From Bacillota bacterium (GTDB lineage Bacteria; Chloroflexota; Dormibacteria; Dormibacterales; Dormibacteraceae), in the NCBI GenBank assembly GCA_021323605.1, contig JAJPKS010000317.1, positions 1 through 37,202 on the forward strand: 37,202 nucleotides of DNA. The letters run 5' to 3'. Position 1 is the stretch's first letter, and each line of letters begins with the position of its first letter. Below, in pieces: positions 8,016 through 16,641 of the stretch. The position numbers and the translations under genes are program-made. Under the pieces are notes generated by a model. The model did no database searches. It was not told the origin of the DNA and saw only the letters and a list, made by a program, of their open reading frames with translations.

Positions 8016-8850
8016 CGCGTACCTCCATGGGGTTGGGCGTGTCGGTCGGAAGCTGCGGCCGGCGGCCCGACCGCAGCCAGTACCAGGTGACCGGCACCAG
8101 GGCGATCGCCAGCGCGATCGACGAGAGCTGGGCCTGCTTCAGGCCCAGGGCCGTGATCGAGTTGTCGCGCAGGAAGAAGATGCCGAACTGGGAGACGGCG
8201 TACAGGGCCAGGTAGATGAGGAGCAGCGCGCCCGCCCGCGGGCGAAGACGCCGGCGAACGACGAGCAGGATGCCGAGGATGCAGAGACCGATCAGCAGCT
8301 CGTAGAGGGCCGCCGGCTGGTAGGCCACCCCCAGCTGGGGGGCCATGGAGTTCGGGTTCGTGTACGCGAAGGCCCAGGGGAGGTTCGAGGGGGGGCCCAG
8401 GATCTCGCCGTTGAAGATGTTCCCGATCCGCCCGATGGGCTGCCCGGCGGCGGCGAAGAACGCGGCCGCGTCGGCCACGACCCAGAAGTCCATGCCCTTC
8501 CAGCGTGTGTAGAGGAAGATGAAGATGGGGACCGTCCAGATGGCCCCGAAGTAGGCCATGCCGCCCTCCCAGGTGGCGAGCAGGTGCTGGGGGTGGGTCA
8601 GATAGTAGCCGGCCCCGCTCTGGAAGTCGTAGTAGAGCCGGGCGGAGATCAGGCCCAGCACGATGCACCAGAAGGCCAGGTTGGCGTAATCCTGCTCGCG
8701 GAGGCCACGAGCCCGGAGGTGGCGCCCCGCCAGCCACAGGCCGACCAGGAAGGCCACCGCGTAGCAGACGCCATACCAGCGGATGGTGAGCGGCCCCAGC
8801 CGGACGAGGATGGGGCTGAAGGGGAAGGTGATCACCAGGAAGGGAGGCAT
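7993..8850 (-). CDS. lgt: Prolipoprotein diacylglyceryl transferase
   Basis: The product is a 285-residue polytopic membrane protein with the Lgt signature [16 protein letters not shown], the upstream [10 protein letters not shown] segment, and AALYELLIG near the C-terminus. It transfers diacylglycerol from phosphatidylglycerol to the lipobox Cys of prolipoproteins in the cytoplasmic membrane. I start it at the ATG at 8850 ([20 protein letters not shown]), where the minus strand shows GAGGACG upstream; the 624-aa track ORF adds roughly 340 residues of shadow sequence antisense-like to tetR. The gene heads an operon with the DUF929 protein, overlapping it by 23 bp, and VKOR. A 221-bp stretch upstream (8851-9071), before the TetR stop, holds no gene or clear promoter that I can see. 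Confidence 0.95.
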   Translation of the reverse strand: MPPFLVITFPFSPILVRLGPLTIRWYGVCYAVAFLVGLWLAGRHLRARGLREQDYANLAFWCIVLGLISARLYYDFQSGAGYYLTHPQHLLATWEGGMAYFGAIWTVPIFIFLYTRWKGMDFWVVADAAAFFAAAGQPIGRIGNIFNGEILGPPSNLPWAFAYTNPNSMAPQLGVAYQPAALYELLIGLCILGILLVVRRRLRPRAGALLLIYLALYAVSQFGIFFLRDNSITALGLKQAQLSSIALAIALVPVTWYWLRSGRRPQLPTDTPNPMEVRDGYQAEA

Positions 8851-9071
8851 CGTCGTCCTCGTGGGGGAGATGGGCGGCCTGTGGGGTCCGCGCCGACGAG
8901 GGGGAGGTTCGCCCCTCGAGGCCCGCCGGCGGCCACGAGGGCCCCGGCAGCGCCCCGCGTGCGGTCCGACGCCCGGGCCCGGGCGGATCGCGGCCGGCTG
9001 CGCATGCCAGAGGCATGCTACCGCGGCGCGCCCACGCCGGGTGGCGCGCCGGCGTGCCCCCCGACGCCAGG

Positions 9072-9719
9072 TCACGCTCGGCGGTCGCCGCTCCCCAGCA
9101 GCCGCTCCGCCAGCCGGGCCACCTCCTCCATCAGCCGGTCCCGTCCCGCCCCCTCGGGCTGCGCCTGGAGGTGCCGGTCCAGGACCCCGTGCACCCCGTG
9201 CACCAGAAAGGCGGCCGCCGACCCGGGCTCCGGCAGGTCCGGGACCCCGGCCGCCCGCGCCTCCCGGATCGAGCGCTCGACCAGCTCCTCGAGCCTGCCC
9301 AGGGCGGCGACGGGTCGACCGGAGCGTGCCGGGGGGTGGAGCAGGCCGACGTGCAGGCCCGGCTGGCCCAGGACGAGATCCGCCACCAGCTCCACCAGCG
9401 CCCGGACCCGGGCCGGCCAGTCCTCGGGCTCCGGCCCCCCGCTCGCCGCCGACAGGAGCTCGTCCATCCAGCGCTCGCGCACGGACTCCAGCAGCTGGGC
9501 GCGCGAGCTGAAGTACAGGTAGAACGTCCCCTTGGCCACCCCCGCCCGGCCGGTGATCGCCTCCACACTTGTCCCCTCGGGGCCGCGTTCCGCCAACAGC
9601 TCGCGGGTGGCCTCGAGCAGCCTGAGCCGTCGCTCCTCCGGGGCCCTGGTCCGCGACGGGCGTCGTGCCCCTGCGGTCACGGGACGTCCCGGCCGGCGAG
9701 GACGGCGCACGACATGCAT
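9072..9719 (-). CDS. TetR-family transcriptional regulator
   Basis: The 215-residue protein has an N-terminal TetR helix-turn-helix at about 30-78 (LLEATRELLAERGPEGTSVE, then GVAKGTFYLYFSSRAQLLES) and a helical ligand domain rich in Ala, Leu, Glu and Arg. The first possible start is TTG at 9722, directly followed by the ATG at 9719 that I use; there is no strong ribosome-binding site, so a start at GTG 9710 is also possible. GATAAT on the minus strand (9722-9727) resembles a -10 box almost touching the start, hinting at a very short leader. The gene is divergent from a lipoprotein gene and a perfect palindrome lies between them, the usual layout for an autoregulating TetR repressor. The ligand is unknown. 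Confidence 0.9.
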   Translation of the reverse strand: MHVVRRPRRPGRPVTAGARRPSRTRAPEERRLRLLEATRELLAERGPEGTSVEAITGRAGVAKGTFYLYFSSRAQLLESVRERWMDELLSAASGGPEPEDWPARVRALVELVADLVLGQPGLHVGLLHPPARSGRPVAALGRLEELVERSIREARAAGVPDLPEPGSAAAFLVHGVHGVLDRHLQAQPEGAGRDRLMEEVARLAERLLGSGDRRA

Positions 9720-9728
9720 CAATTATCC

Positions 9729-9747
9729 GGGCGGCCGCCGGCCGCCC
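9729..9747. promoter_or_regulatory. Perfect 19-bp palindrome, candidate TetR operator
   Basis: GGGCGGCC-GCC-GGCCGCCC has 8-bp arms with no mismatch and a 3-bp centre. It sits in the 60-bp gap between tetR and the divergent lipoprotein gene, where a TetR dimer would normally bind. High GC raises the chance expectation for such arms, so position is the main support. Confidence 0.5.
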
Positions 9748-9779
9748 CGGTCGCGCTGGCAGAGGTGGAGGTCGAACGG

Positions 9780-10316
9780 TTGAGGCGGTTGCTGTTCGTG
9801 ATCCTGGCCGGCTCCCTTGTCGCCTGCGGATCGGCGCCCCGAGCGGCCGAACCGACCGGGGTCTCACCGGCCCCGCTCGCGGTCCGGCCGAGCCCGGCTC
9901 CGGCCGACCCCGCTCGGGTGGCGGCGCTCCAGGCCCTGGTGGCCCGCGTCGCCCGCCCCGACGGGGGCGGGTACGTCATCCTGGACGACGTCACCGACGA
10001 GCGCCGGGACGGGCGCATCCGGCAGCTCCAGCTGAGCCTGGACGCCGACGCGGTGGTGCCCTGCGACAGCGTCTTCCTCCCCTGCTCGGTGGTCCAGCCC
10101 CGGCTGGTGCCGCTGGGGTTCCGGCCCGACGTCGTCTACCCCAACCAGGCGCTGGTCCGTGACGTTCGCGGTATGTCCGCCCCGGCCCTGGCCCAGCTCT
10201 GCGAGCAGGTCTTCCTGGTCGGGCTCGGAGCCTCGCCCGGGTATCGGCTGGAGTGGACGGGGGCGATCCAGCGGAGCCCGGCCCCGCTGACGACTCCGCG
10301 AGGCGGGCAGGGGTGA
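9780..10316 (+). CDS. Small secreted lipoprotein, function unknown
   Basis: The N-terminus is a lipoprotein signal: a basic start, hydrophobic LLFVILAGS, then lipobox LVAC with the Cys at residue 16. I choose the TTG at 9780 because AGAGGTGGAGG lies 8 nt upstream. GTG 9765 would give a 20-residue signal but has no ribosome-binding site, and the 433-aa track ORF runs antisense to tetR. The mature part (about 163 aa) starts with a Pro/Ala-rich linker. It then has a compact domain with a cysteine pair (VPCDSVFLPCSVV) and one more Cys (LAQLCEQVF). I do not recognise the family. It lies opposite TetR, 0.9 kb from lgt and the disulfide genes, so it could be a client of that machinery; that link is inference from distance only. 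Confidence 0.75.
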   Translation: MRRLLFVILAGSLVACGSAPRAAEPTGVSPAPLAVRPSPAPADPARVAALQALVARVARPDGGGYVILDDVTDERRDGRIRQLQLSLDADAVVPCDSVFLPCSVVQPRLVPLGFRPDVVYPNQALVRDVRGMSAPALAQLCEQVFLVGLGASPGYRLEWTGAIQRSPAPLTTPRGGQG

Positions 10317-10340
10317 GGCGGATCGACCGCGGCCTCCGGC

Positions 10341-11648
10341 TCAGGGCCGGCCCCAGATCGGGTTGGTGAGCGCGATCGGCGGCCAGCGCCGTCCCGGTTC
10401 CCAGAGCTCCCCCCGCACGAAGCCGTGCTCGGCCAGGTCGAGCTCGGCGTCGGGCTCCACCTCGCCCAGGGCGGTCACCAGCCTCGTCCCCGCCGGGCAG
10501 CGCACGCGGACCCTCCCTCCCGGCGGCACCGTGTCGCCGATCTCCCAGCGGCGTCCGTCGCGCTCCGCCACCAGGTGCGGGGGAGGGACGCCCGGAGCCA
10601 CGATCACCACCCGGCCCATCCTCAACCCCTCCACGATCCCTTCGACGGTCAGGGAGTCGGCCAGGACCCAGACGGTGGGCGAGGCCAGCGGGCGTCCCGG
10701 CCGGCCGCAGTGGTGGTCACTGCCGCCCAGCCCCACCACCCGACGGCCGGCGCGCAGCAGCCCCTGCCAGGCGGCGAGCGTCTCCAGGTTGCGCTCGCCG
10801 GAGGGGCCGTGCCACACCTCCAGGGCGTCCAGGGGCAGGTCGTAGCCCGGGGTCCACGACATCCCGGGGCTGACCGGATGGCTGGCGGAGAGGACGCAGC
10901 CCCGGGTCCGGGCCTCGTCGATCACGGCCCGCAGCTCGGCGTCGGTCTGCCAGCGGAAGTCCACCAGCCGGTCCAGGCCCCAGGCGTTCATGTGCCCCCG
11001 GGTGGTCGTCACCTCCTCGCCGGGCACGAGCAGGACCCGATCCGAGCAGGCGCGCAGGTGGGGCAGGTGGCTGGTGGTGTTGTGGTCGGTGACGGCGAGG
11101 AAGTCCAGGCCCGCCCGGGCCGCCTCCGCCGCCAGCTCGGCGAGGCTGCCGGGTGCGTCGGAGTGGTGGGTGTGGGCGTGCAGGTCGCCGACGTACCAGC
11201 CCCGGCCCCGGTCCGGTGGTCCCGGCCGCGGAGGGCCGGGCAGGGGGTGCGGCGGTTCGCCGGCCTCCTCCAGCGCGTCCACCTGGACCTCCACCTCGAC
11301 CCCCTTCGGGGGCACCCGGCTGAGGCCCAGCAGCACCTGCCAGGTGCCGGGGGCGAGCGGCCCGGGCAGATAGCCGGGCGTGGCCCCCCGGGTCGTGATC
11401 ACGGCCCGGGTGCGAGCGCTGCCACTCCATCCCCTGAAGCCGGGGAAGCGGGGGAAGGCGCTGCCCCGGGGGTCGATCAGGCCGAGGTCGATGACGCTGG
11501 CCGCGCCCGGCCGTCCCTGGCCCTCGTAGCCGTAGCCGAGCTCGATCCGCGAGGTGCCGGGCGGCACCTCGAAGGGGACGGTCACGAAGGCCGAGCGCTC
11601 GCGGTCGGCGGGGGTCAGGAGAATGCGCCGGCGCAGGCTGGCCCGCAC
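10341..11648 (-). CDS. PHP-domain metallohydrolase, CehA/McbA-like
   Basis: The roughly 435-residue protein has an N-terminal beta-rich domain (about 15-130, including WQVLLGLSRVPP) and a C-terminal PHP metallohydrolase domain. The metal ligands are visible: GDLHAHTHHSD (about 155-164), AVTDHN, an Glu in PGEEVTTTRGH, SASHPV and GGSDHH. This domain order matches proteins annotated as CehA/McbA-family metallohydrolases, named after carbaryl hydrolases, though most members have unknown substrates and may be phosphoesterases. No signal peptide is evident. I use GTG 11648 as start; the longer ORF runs antisense to the aldehyde dehydrogenase leader and is low-complexity. The gene is convergent with the lipoprotein gene (24-bp gap) and divergent from the aldehyde dehydrogenase. 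Confidence 0.85.
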   Translation of the reverse strand: MRASLRRRILLTPADRERSAFVTVPFEVPPGTSRIELGYGYEGQGRPGAASVIDLGLIDPRGSAFPRFPGFRGWSGSARTRAVITTRGATPGYLPGPLAPGTWQVLLGLSRVPPKGVEVEVQVDALEEAGEPPHPLPGPPRPGPPDRGRGWYVGDLHAHTHHSDAPGSLAELAAEAARAGLDFLAVTDHNTTSHLPHLRACSDRVLLVPGEEVTTTRGHMNAWGLDRLVDFRWQTDAELRAVIDEARTRGCVLSASHPVSPGMSWTPGYDLPLDALEVWHGPSGERNLETLAAWQGLLRAGRRVVGLGGSDHHCGRPGRPLASPTVWVLADSLTVEGIVEGLRMGRVVIVAPGVPPPHLVAERDGRRWEIGDTVPPGGRVRVRCPAGTRLVTALGEVEPDAELDLAEHGFVRGELWEPGRRWPPIALTNPIWGRP

Positions 11649-11749
11649 GACCCTGGCTTCTCGTGCTCGATGGTCACGAATACAGCGTCGGCCATCCTGG
11701 CGCGGTCCGGCAAGTGGTGGCACCGCGGCCGGATGGACGCGGCCGGCCG

Positions 11750-11761
11750 CCCCGATCGGGG
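11750..11761. promoter_or_regulatory. Perfect 12-bp palindrome in a divergent intergenic region
   Basis: CCCCGATCGGGG lies in the 211-bp region between the PHP hydrolase and the aldehyde dehydrogenase, about 100 bp from each start. It could be an operator or the foot of a hairpin. I see no convincing -35/-10 pair next to it. Confidence 0.25.
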
Positions 11762-11859
11762 GCCCGGCTTGAGGGATGATCGAGGAGGGCCGGGCGATGT
11801 CCGGCCGCGGAACCAGCGGCCGTTGCCGCCGAGATCCGGCCCACGCAGGAGGACAACCG

Positions 11860-13233
11860 ATGGCGATCGTTTCCATCAATCCGGCGACGGAAGAGGTGCT
11901 CGCCCGTTTCGAGGAGCACACCTGGGAGGACGTGGACCGCGCCCTCGATCGGGCCTGGGCGGCACGCGCTACCTGGCGGGAGACGCCGGTGTCGGCCCGG
12001 GCCGCGCGCCTGGCCGAGGTCGCCGCCTATCTGCGGCGGGAGCGGGAGAGGCTGGCGTCGATGCTCACCGCGGAGATGGGCAAGCCCATCGTGGAGGCCG
12101 AGGCGGAGGTCGAGAAGTGCGCCTGGACGGCGGAGTGGTTCGCCGAGCACGCCGAGGCCCTGCTGCGGGCCCGGCCGGTGAGCAGCAACGCCACCGAGAG
12201 CTACGTTCGCCTTCAGCCCCTGGGGGTGGTGCTGGCGGTCATGCCCTGGAACTTCCCGCTCTGGCAGGTCATGCGGGCGGCGCTGCCGGCGCTGGTCGGG
12301 GGCAACGTCATGGTCCTCAAGCACGCCTCCAACGTCCCCCAGGCGGCCCTGGCCGCCGAGGAGGTCTTCCGCCGGGCCGGCGTTCCCGAGGGGGTCTTCC
12401 AGACCCTGCTGGTGGGCAGCGCGATGGTGGAGCGCATCATCCGCGACCGCCGCGTCGCCGGGGTGACGCTGACCGGGAGCGACCTGGCCGGCTCCCGGGT
12501 GGCGGCCGTGGCCGGCCAGGCGCTGAAGAAGACGGTCCTGGAGCTGGGCGGCTCGGATCCCTTCATCGTGCTCGAGGACGCGGACGTGGCCGCCGCCGCC
12601 CAGGTGGCCTGTCGGGCCCGTAACCAGAACAACGGGCAGAGCTGCATCGCGGCCAAGCGCTTCATCGTGGCGGAGGCGGTTGCCGACGAGTTCGAGCGCC
12701 GCTTCACCGAGCTGGTCGGGGCGCTCAAGGTGGGCGACCCGATGGAGCGGGACACCAACATCGGCCCGCTGGCCCGCGGGGACCTGGTCACGGAGCTGGA
12801 CCGCCAGGTGCGGGAGTCGCTGAGGCTGGGGGCGCGGGTGGCGGTCGGTGGGGAGGCCATCCCGGGTCGGGGCTACTACTACCGCCCCACCGTCCTCACC
12901 GCGGTCAGCCCTGAGATGCCCGTCTTCCGCGAGGAGACGTTCGGCCCGGTGGCGGCGCTGATCCGGGTGAAGGACGAGGAGGAAGCGGTCGCCGTGGCCA
13001 ACGACAGCGATTTCGGCCTCGGTTCCGCCGTCTGGACGGGGGACGTCGAGCGGGGCAAGCGGCTGGCCGAGCGCATCGAGGCGGGCATGGTCTTCGTCAA
13101 CGGGATGGTTGCGTCCGACGCCCGCCTTCCCTTCGGGGGGGTGAAGCGGTCAGGTTACGGGCGCGAGCTCTCCGACTACGGCATCCTCGAGTTCCAGAAC
13201 GTGCAGACGGTCTGGGTGGGGCCGGCGCGCTGA
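11860..13233 (+). CDS. NAD(P)-dependent aldehyde dehydrogenase, succinate-semialdehyde type
   Basis: The 457-residue enzyme is a complete aldehyde dehydrogenase. Visible residues include Asn131 in PWNFPLWQ, the glycine motif TLTGSDLAGSRVA, the general base Glu228 in LELGGSDPFIVLED and the nucleophile Cys262 in NNGQSCIAAKRFIV. FGGVKRSGYGRELSDYGILEF near the C-terminus is typical of the short succinate-semialdehyde dehydrogenase group (about 455 aa), which oxidises the semialdehyde to succinate in GABA breakdown or the variant TCA shunt. The ATG at 11860 has AGGAGGA 7 nt upstream. No GABA transaminase or 2-oxoglutarate decarboxylase adjoins, so other aliphatic aldehydes are possible. It ends 17 bp from the convergent phosphopantetheinyl transferase-like gene. 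Confidence 0.93.
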   Translation: MAIVSINPATEEVLARFEEHTWEDVDRALDRAWAARATWRETPVSARAARLAEVAAYLRRERERLASMLTAEMGKPIVEAEAEVEKCAWTAEWFAEHAEALLRARPVSSNATESYVRLQPLGVVLAVMPWNFPLWQVMRAALPALVGGNVMVLKHASNVPQAALAAEEVFRRAGVPEGVFQTLLVGSAMVERIIRDRRVAGVTLTGSDLAGSRVAAVAGQALKKTVLELGGSDPFIVLEDADVAAAAQVACRARNQNNGQSCIAAKRFIVAEAVADEFERRFTELVGALKVGDPMERDTNIGPLARGDLVTELDRQVRESLRLGARVAVGGEAIPGRGYYYRPTVLTAVSPEMPVFREETFGPVAALIRVKDEEEAVAVANDSDFGLGSAVWTGDVERGKRLAERIEAGMVFVNGMVASDARLPFGGVKRSGYGRELSDYGILEFQNVQTVWVGPAR

Positions 13234-13250
13234 CCGCCCACGGCGCCGGA

Positions 13251-13976
13251 TCAACCCGGCAGCCGGCCGTCGAGCCAGCGCGGGTCGCAGTCGAGGTGCC
13301 GGACCAGCCGCACCACGCCCTCCAGGGCCAGCGCCCCGGCGTAGCCCGGCCCCGCGTCGACGGGGTGGAAGGACCAGCCGGCCGGCTCCTGGTCGCCTCC
13401 GCTTGCAGGGGGCCAGGCCGGCCGGCGCCGGTCCCCGGCCGACGGCACCCGACCCCGGGCCCGCTGGTAGGCGCCCCGGCGGGCCCGGTCTTCGAGCACC
13501 GTCCTGGTACCGGGGTCCGGCGGGGGACGCCGTGGGCCGGCACGGCTCGCCTCGAGCCCGAGGGTGCTCTCGGGGATGGGTTCGACGCCCACCCCGACCT
13601 CCCGGCCCTCCGCGACCGCCATCAGCGCCACCGGCCCGGCCAGGGCCACGTTGAACCGGACGTCGATCGCCGGTTCGGCCAGCGCCGGTTTGCCGTTGGC
13701 CTGGACCACGAACCGGAGCCCGCCGGGCGGCGCCCCCAGGTAGCGTCCCAGGAGCAGCCGCAGCCAGCCTCTGGTGGCGACGAACCGATCCCGGTCCCAC
13801 TGGAAGCGGAGGGTGAGGGCCAGGGCGCGCTCCTCGGCCGGGAGCACCTCCCGAAGCCGGGCCAGGCAGGGCTGGCCCAGGTCCAGGGGCGCCCGCCAGA
13901 GGTGAACCTCCTCGCGGACCAGGCACGGCCAGGTCCGAACCATCCTCCCGGCGACGTCCGCCTGCGCGTCGGGCAT
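13251..13976 (-). CDS. Diverged 4'-phosphopantetheinyl transferase-like protein, probably inactive
   Basis: The layout follows Sfp-type transferases: VHLWRAPLD at the start, RFVATRGWLRLLLGRYLG, VQANGKPALAEP, then a segment matching the active-site region, and AGWSFHPVDAGPGYAGALAL at the end. The key motifs are broken. The FNLSHSG motif reads FNVALAG, the metal-binding Asp of VGVDIE is Gly in REVGVGVE, and the KE of the WTRKEAYLKARG helix reads RG in RARRGAYQRARG. Active family members attach phosphopantetheine to carrier proteins; with both acidic ligands lost this is unlikely to work. The other frames do not restore the motifs, so a simple frameshift does not explain it. The start is uncertain: ATGs at 13943, 13976 and 14000 and a GTG at 14039 are in frame. 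I use 13976, which has GGAGG upstream, though rather far. Confidence 0.65.
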   Translation of the reverse strand: MPDAQADVAGRMVRTWPCLVREEVHLWRAPLDLGQPCLARLREVLPAEERALALTLRFQWDRDRFVATRGWLRLLLGRYLGAPPGGLRFVVQANGKPALAEPAIDVRFNVALAGPVALMAVAEGREVGVGVEPIPESTLGLEASRAGPRRPPPDPGTRTVLEDRARRGAYQRARGRVPSAGDRRRPAWPPASGGDQEPAGWSFHPVDAGPGYAGALALEGVVRLVRHLDCDPRWLDGRLPG

Positions 13977-14112
13977 CCCGATGACCCCACCGCCTCCCAT
14001 CGGATGGCACAAGGCTACCGCGATCCAGGGCCTGCTCACCGCGTCCCGTGACGGCCCGGCAGACCCGCCGGGCGATCGGTTGGGAGGGGGCTCCCGGGGC
14101 CGGCGTGCGGGC

Positions 14113-16533
14113 TCAGCCTTCCGCCGTCCCGTCGATGCCGAGCACGATGGCGGTGGCCTGGGCGCGTGAACGCGCCCGCAGCTTCTTGAGGATGCTGGCC
14201 ACGTGCTTGTTGACGGTGTTGGGGCTGATGGTGAGCCGCAGCGCGATGGCCCGGTTCGAGAGGCCGGTCATCAGCAGCCCCAGCACCTCCCATTCGCGCG
14301 GGGAGAGCCCGGCGGCCCGGGAGCGCTCCGAGGCCCAGGCCGGGGGCGCCGGCGCCTCCCCCGTCCCTGACGGCCGGGACCCGGAGCCGTCGAGCGCGTA
14401 GTCGATCGCCCCCTCGACGCTCAGCTCGCGGCCGCGGGCCTCGGCTGCCTCGGCCGCCGGGCCGGGCAACGCCCGGCGGCAGCGAGCCAGGATCTCCTCG
14501 ATCCGGTACCACTCGGGGTCGGGGCGGGCGCCCATGCGGGCCCGGAGGCGCCCGGCGGCAGCGCCCAGGACCAGAGCGCGCTCCGGCTCCGAGCGCGCCG
14601 CCGCCAGTCGCGCGAACCCGCCCAGCCGCCGGGCGACGGCGCCCGGGTCCAGGTGGCGCAGGATCCCGATGCTCACCCCCAGGCAGGAGCCAGCCGTCTC
14701 GAGATCCCCGGTCGCGATCGCCAGGTCGGCGATGAGGCCGACGGCGGCGGCCAGACCGTGCTGGTCGTCCAGCTCGCGGGCCAGCTCCACGCTCTCCTCG
14801 AGCCGGGCGCGGGCGGTGGCGTGGTCCCCCGTCATCAGCGCCGCCAGCCCCAGGCCGCACAGGGCACGCTGGATCCCCGGGCCGTCGCCCAGCTCGCGGT
14901 GGAGGGCGAGGCCGGCCTCGATCCGTGACCTCCCTCCGGCGCGATCGCCCATCCGGAGGAGCACCGTGCCCAGGCCGCACAGGGCACGGCCCTCCGCCCG
15001 GCGATCCCCCAGCCGTCGGGCTGCGTCCCGGGCCTGGCCCAGGAACGACCAGGCCGCCGCCAGGTCGCCCTGCCGGGCGGCGATGCGGCCGGCGCCGTAC
15101 CAGGCCCGGCCCCGAGCCCCGAGGTCGGCGACCTCGGAGGCCGCCAGCGCCCGCTCCAGCCAGTGGCGGCCCTCGACCAGCGTCCCGGTCGCCTGCCAGA
15201 ACCAGGCCAGTGCCCCGGCCGTCCGCAGGGCCAGCTCGGGGCGGGAGCGAAGGCCCCAGGCCAGCGCCGCGCGAAGGTTGGGCCGCTCCAGGGTCAGACG
15301 TCGGATCCATTCCGACCGGGCGGGGTGGTCCCGGCCCTCGTCGCCGGCCTCGGCCAGGAGGGCGTAGTGGGCGGCGTGGCGAGCCCGGATGCGCTCCCCC
15401 TCCCCGAGCGCGGCCAGCTTCTGGGCCGCGTAGCAGCGGATGGTCTCGGCCAGGCCGTAGCGCAGCTCGCCGGCGATGGTCTCGGCCTGGATCAGGGACT
15501 TCTCGACGAGGCGAGCCAGGACGTCGATGATCCGGCCGGCCGACCCCGGGTTGCCGCAGACGGCGTGGACGGCGGCCAGGTCGGGTGGAGCGGCGAAGAC
15601 CGAGAGCCGGTTGAGCAGCTCCCGCTCGCGCGGCGTGAGCGGGTCGTAGCTCCAGTCGATCGACGCGCGCAGGGTCCGCTGGCGCGGCGGCAGGTGGCGG
15701 GACCCGGTCGCGAGCAGGTCCGGCATCTCGTGGATGCGCGCCGCCAGCTGCTCCGGGGCGAGGGTGGTCAGGCGGGCGGCCGCCAGCTCGATGGCGAGCG
15801 GGTTCCCCCCCACCGCCTCGCAGATGGTGGCCACGGCCGCGGCGTTGGTCGCGTCGAGCTGGAACGACGGTCGATGGGCACGGGCCCGGTCGGTGAAGAG
15901 GTGGACGGCGTCGTAGTCGCGCAGCTGCTTCGGGTCGGTGGCCGCCGCCGGCGTCGGCGTGGGGAGCGGCCCCAGCCTCCAGACCACCTCCCCGGGAACG
16001 CCGAGCGGCTCGCGGCTGCTGACCAGCAGCCGGACGCCGGGGAAGGAGCGGAGGATGGAGAGGGCCGACCGGCCGCAGATCCAGAGCACGCGTTCGCAGC
16101 CGTCCAGCACCATCAGCAGGCTCGTTCCCTCCGCCGGCTGGATCCCGGGGTGGACTCGGAGGAGGTTGGACACGCCCAGGGCGGCGCTCAGCATCCGCAG
16201 CGCTCGCCACGGGTCCGTGACCTCGCCCAGCTCGACCAGGCGGACTCCGTCATCGCGGCGCCGGTGGACCGAGCGCCGGGCCACGGCCAGCGCCAGGCGC
16301 GTCTTGCCGCAGCCGGGCGGCCCGCAGATCGTGACCAACCGGTGCGCTCGCAGCGCGCGCGACACGTCCGCCAGTTCCTCTCGGCGACCGATGAAGCTCG
16401 TGAGTTGACCGGGAAGGCACCTCCCGACGCGGACGGCCGGGTCCAGCACCCCGATCCTCGAGGTCGCTCCTTCGTCCGCCGTCGGCGCGTTCTCCGAGAT
16501 GGGTTCCCCTCGTCGCACGCCCCGTCCGGGCAC
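14113..16533 (-). CDS. STAND-type ATPase LuxR regulator (NB-ARC-like, TPR, LuxR HTH)
   Basis: The 806-residue regulator has an ATPase module with a P-loop (GPPGCGKTRLAL, about 71-82), LLMVLDGCERV as the Walker B region, and LVSSREPLGVPGE. A winged-helix/arm region follows (LPPRQRTLRASIDWSYDPL), then TPR-like helices at about 430-640, and a C-terminal LuxR HTH at about 735-795 (LSPREWEVLGLLMTGLSNRA, NTVNKHVASILKKL). Such proteins are signal-activated ATPases that bind DNA after ligand-driven assembly. The first start is GTG 16533; another GTG follows at 16518, and neither has a strong ribosome-binding site. The 724-aa track ORF at 14036-16210 is a frame shadow. No dedicated target operon is evident; the nearest upstream gene is the minus-strand membrane protein, separated by a strong hairpin. 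Confidence 0.93.
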   Translation of the reverse strand: MPGRGVRRGEPISENAPTADEGATSRIGVLDPAVRVGRCLPGQLTSFIGRREELADVSRALRAHRLVTICGPPGCGKTRLALAVARRSVHRRRDDGVRLVELGEVTDPWRALRMLSAALGVSNLLRVHPGIQPAEGTSLLMVLDGCERVLWICGRSALSILRSFPGVRLLVSSREPLGVPGEVVWRLGPLPTPTPAAATDPKQLRDYDAVHLFTDRARAHRPSFQLDATNAAAVATICEAVGGNPLAIELAAARLTTLAPEQLAARIHEMPDLLATGSRHLPPRQRTLRASIDWSYDPLTPRERELLNRLSVFAAPPDLAAVHAVCGNPGSAGRIIDVLARLVEKSLIQAETIAGELRYGLAETIRCYAAQKLAALGEGERIRARHAAHYALLAEAGDEGRDHPARSEWIRRLTLERPNLRAALAWGLRSRPELALRTAGALAWFWQATGTLVEGRHWLERALAASEVADLGARGRAWYGAGRIAARQGDLAAAWSFLGQARDAARRLGDRRAEGRALCGLGTVLLRMGDRAGGRSRIEAGLALHRELGDGPGIQRALCGLGLAALMTGDHATARARLEESVELARELDDQHGLAAAVGLIADLAIATGDLETAGSCLGVSIGILRHLDPGAVARRLGGFARLAAARSEPERALVLGAAAGRLRARMGARPDPEWYRIEEILARCRRALPGPAAEAAEARGRELSVEGAIDYALDGSGSRPSGTGEAPAPPAWASERSRAAGLSPREWEVLGLLMTGLSNRAIALRLTISPNTVNKHVASILKKLRARSRAQATAIVLGIDGTAEG

Positions 16534-16641
16534 GTGAAATCGTCGAACCGTCGAGGCTTCCCATGGTAGGTTGGCCGTGCGTCATCGCCAAACCCGGAAC
16601 TGTCCTCGCGACTCCCCGGCCGCCCGGGCTAGGGAGTGATG

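Noticed and set aside
10425-12623. 732-aa plus-strand ORF across the PHP hydrolase and aldehyde dehydrogenase
   Set aside because: It has no recognisable motif and crosses two real genes on both strands.
13097-14010. A frameshifted but intact phosphopantetheinyl transferase
   Set aside because: I checked the two other minus-strand frames; neither supplies the missing SHS, GVDIE or KEA motifs.
14036-16210. 724-aa minus-strand ORF in another frame of the LuxR regulator
   Set aside because: It is Arg/Pro/Gly low-complexity, while the 806-aa frame has a P-loop, TPR-like helices and a LuxR HTH.
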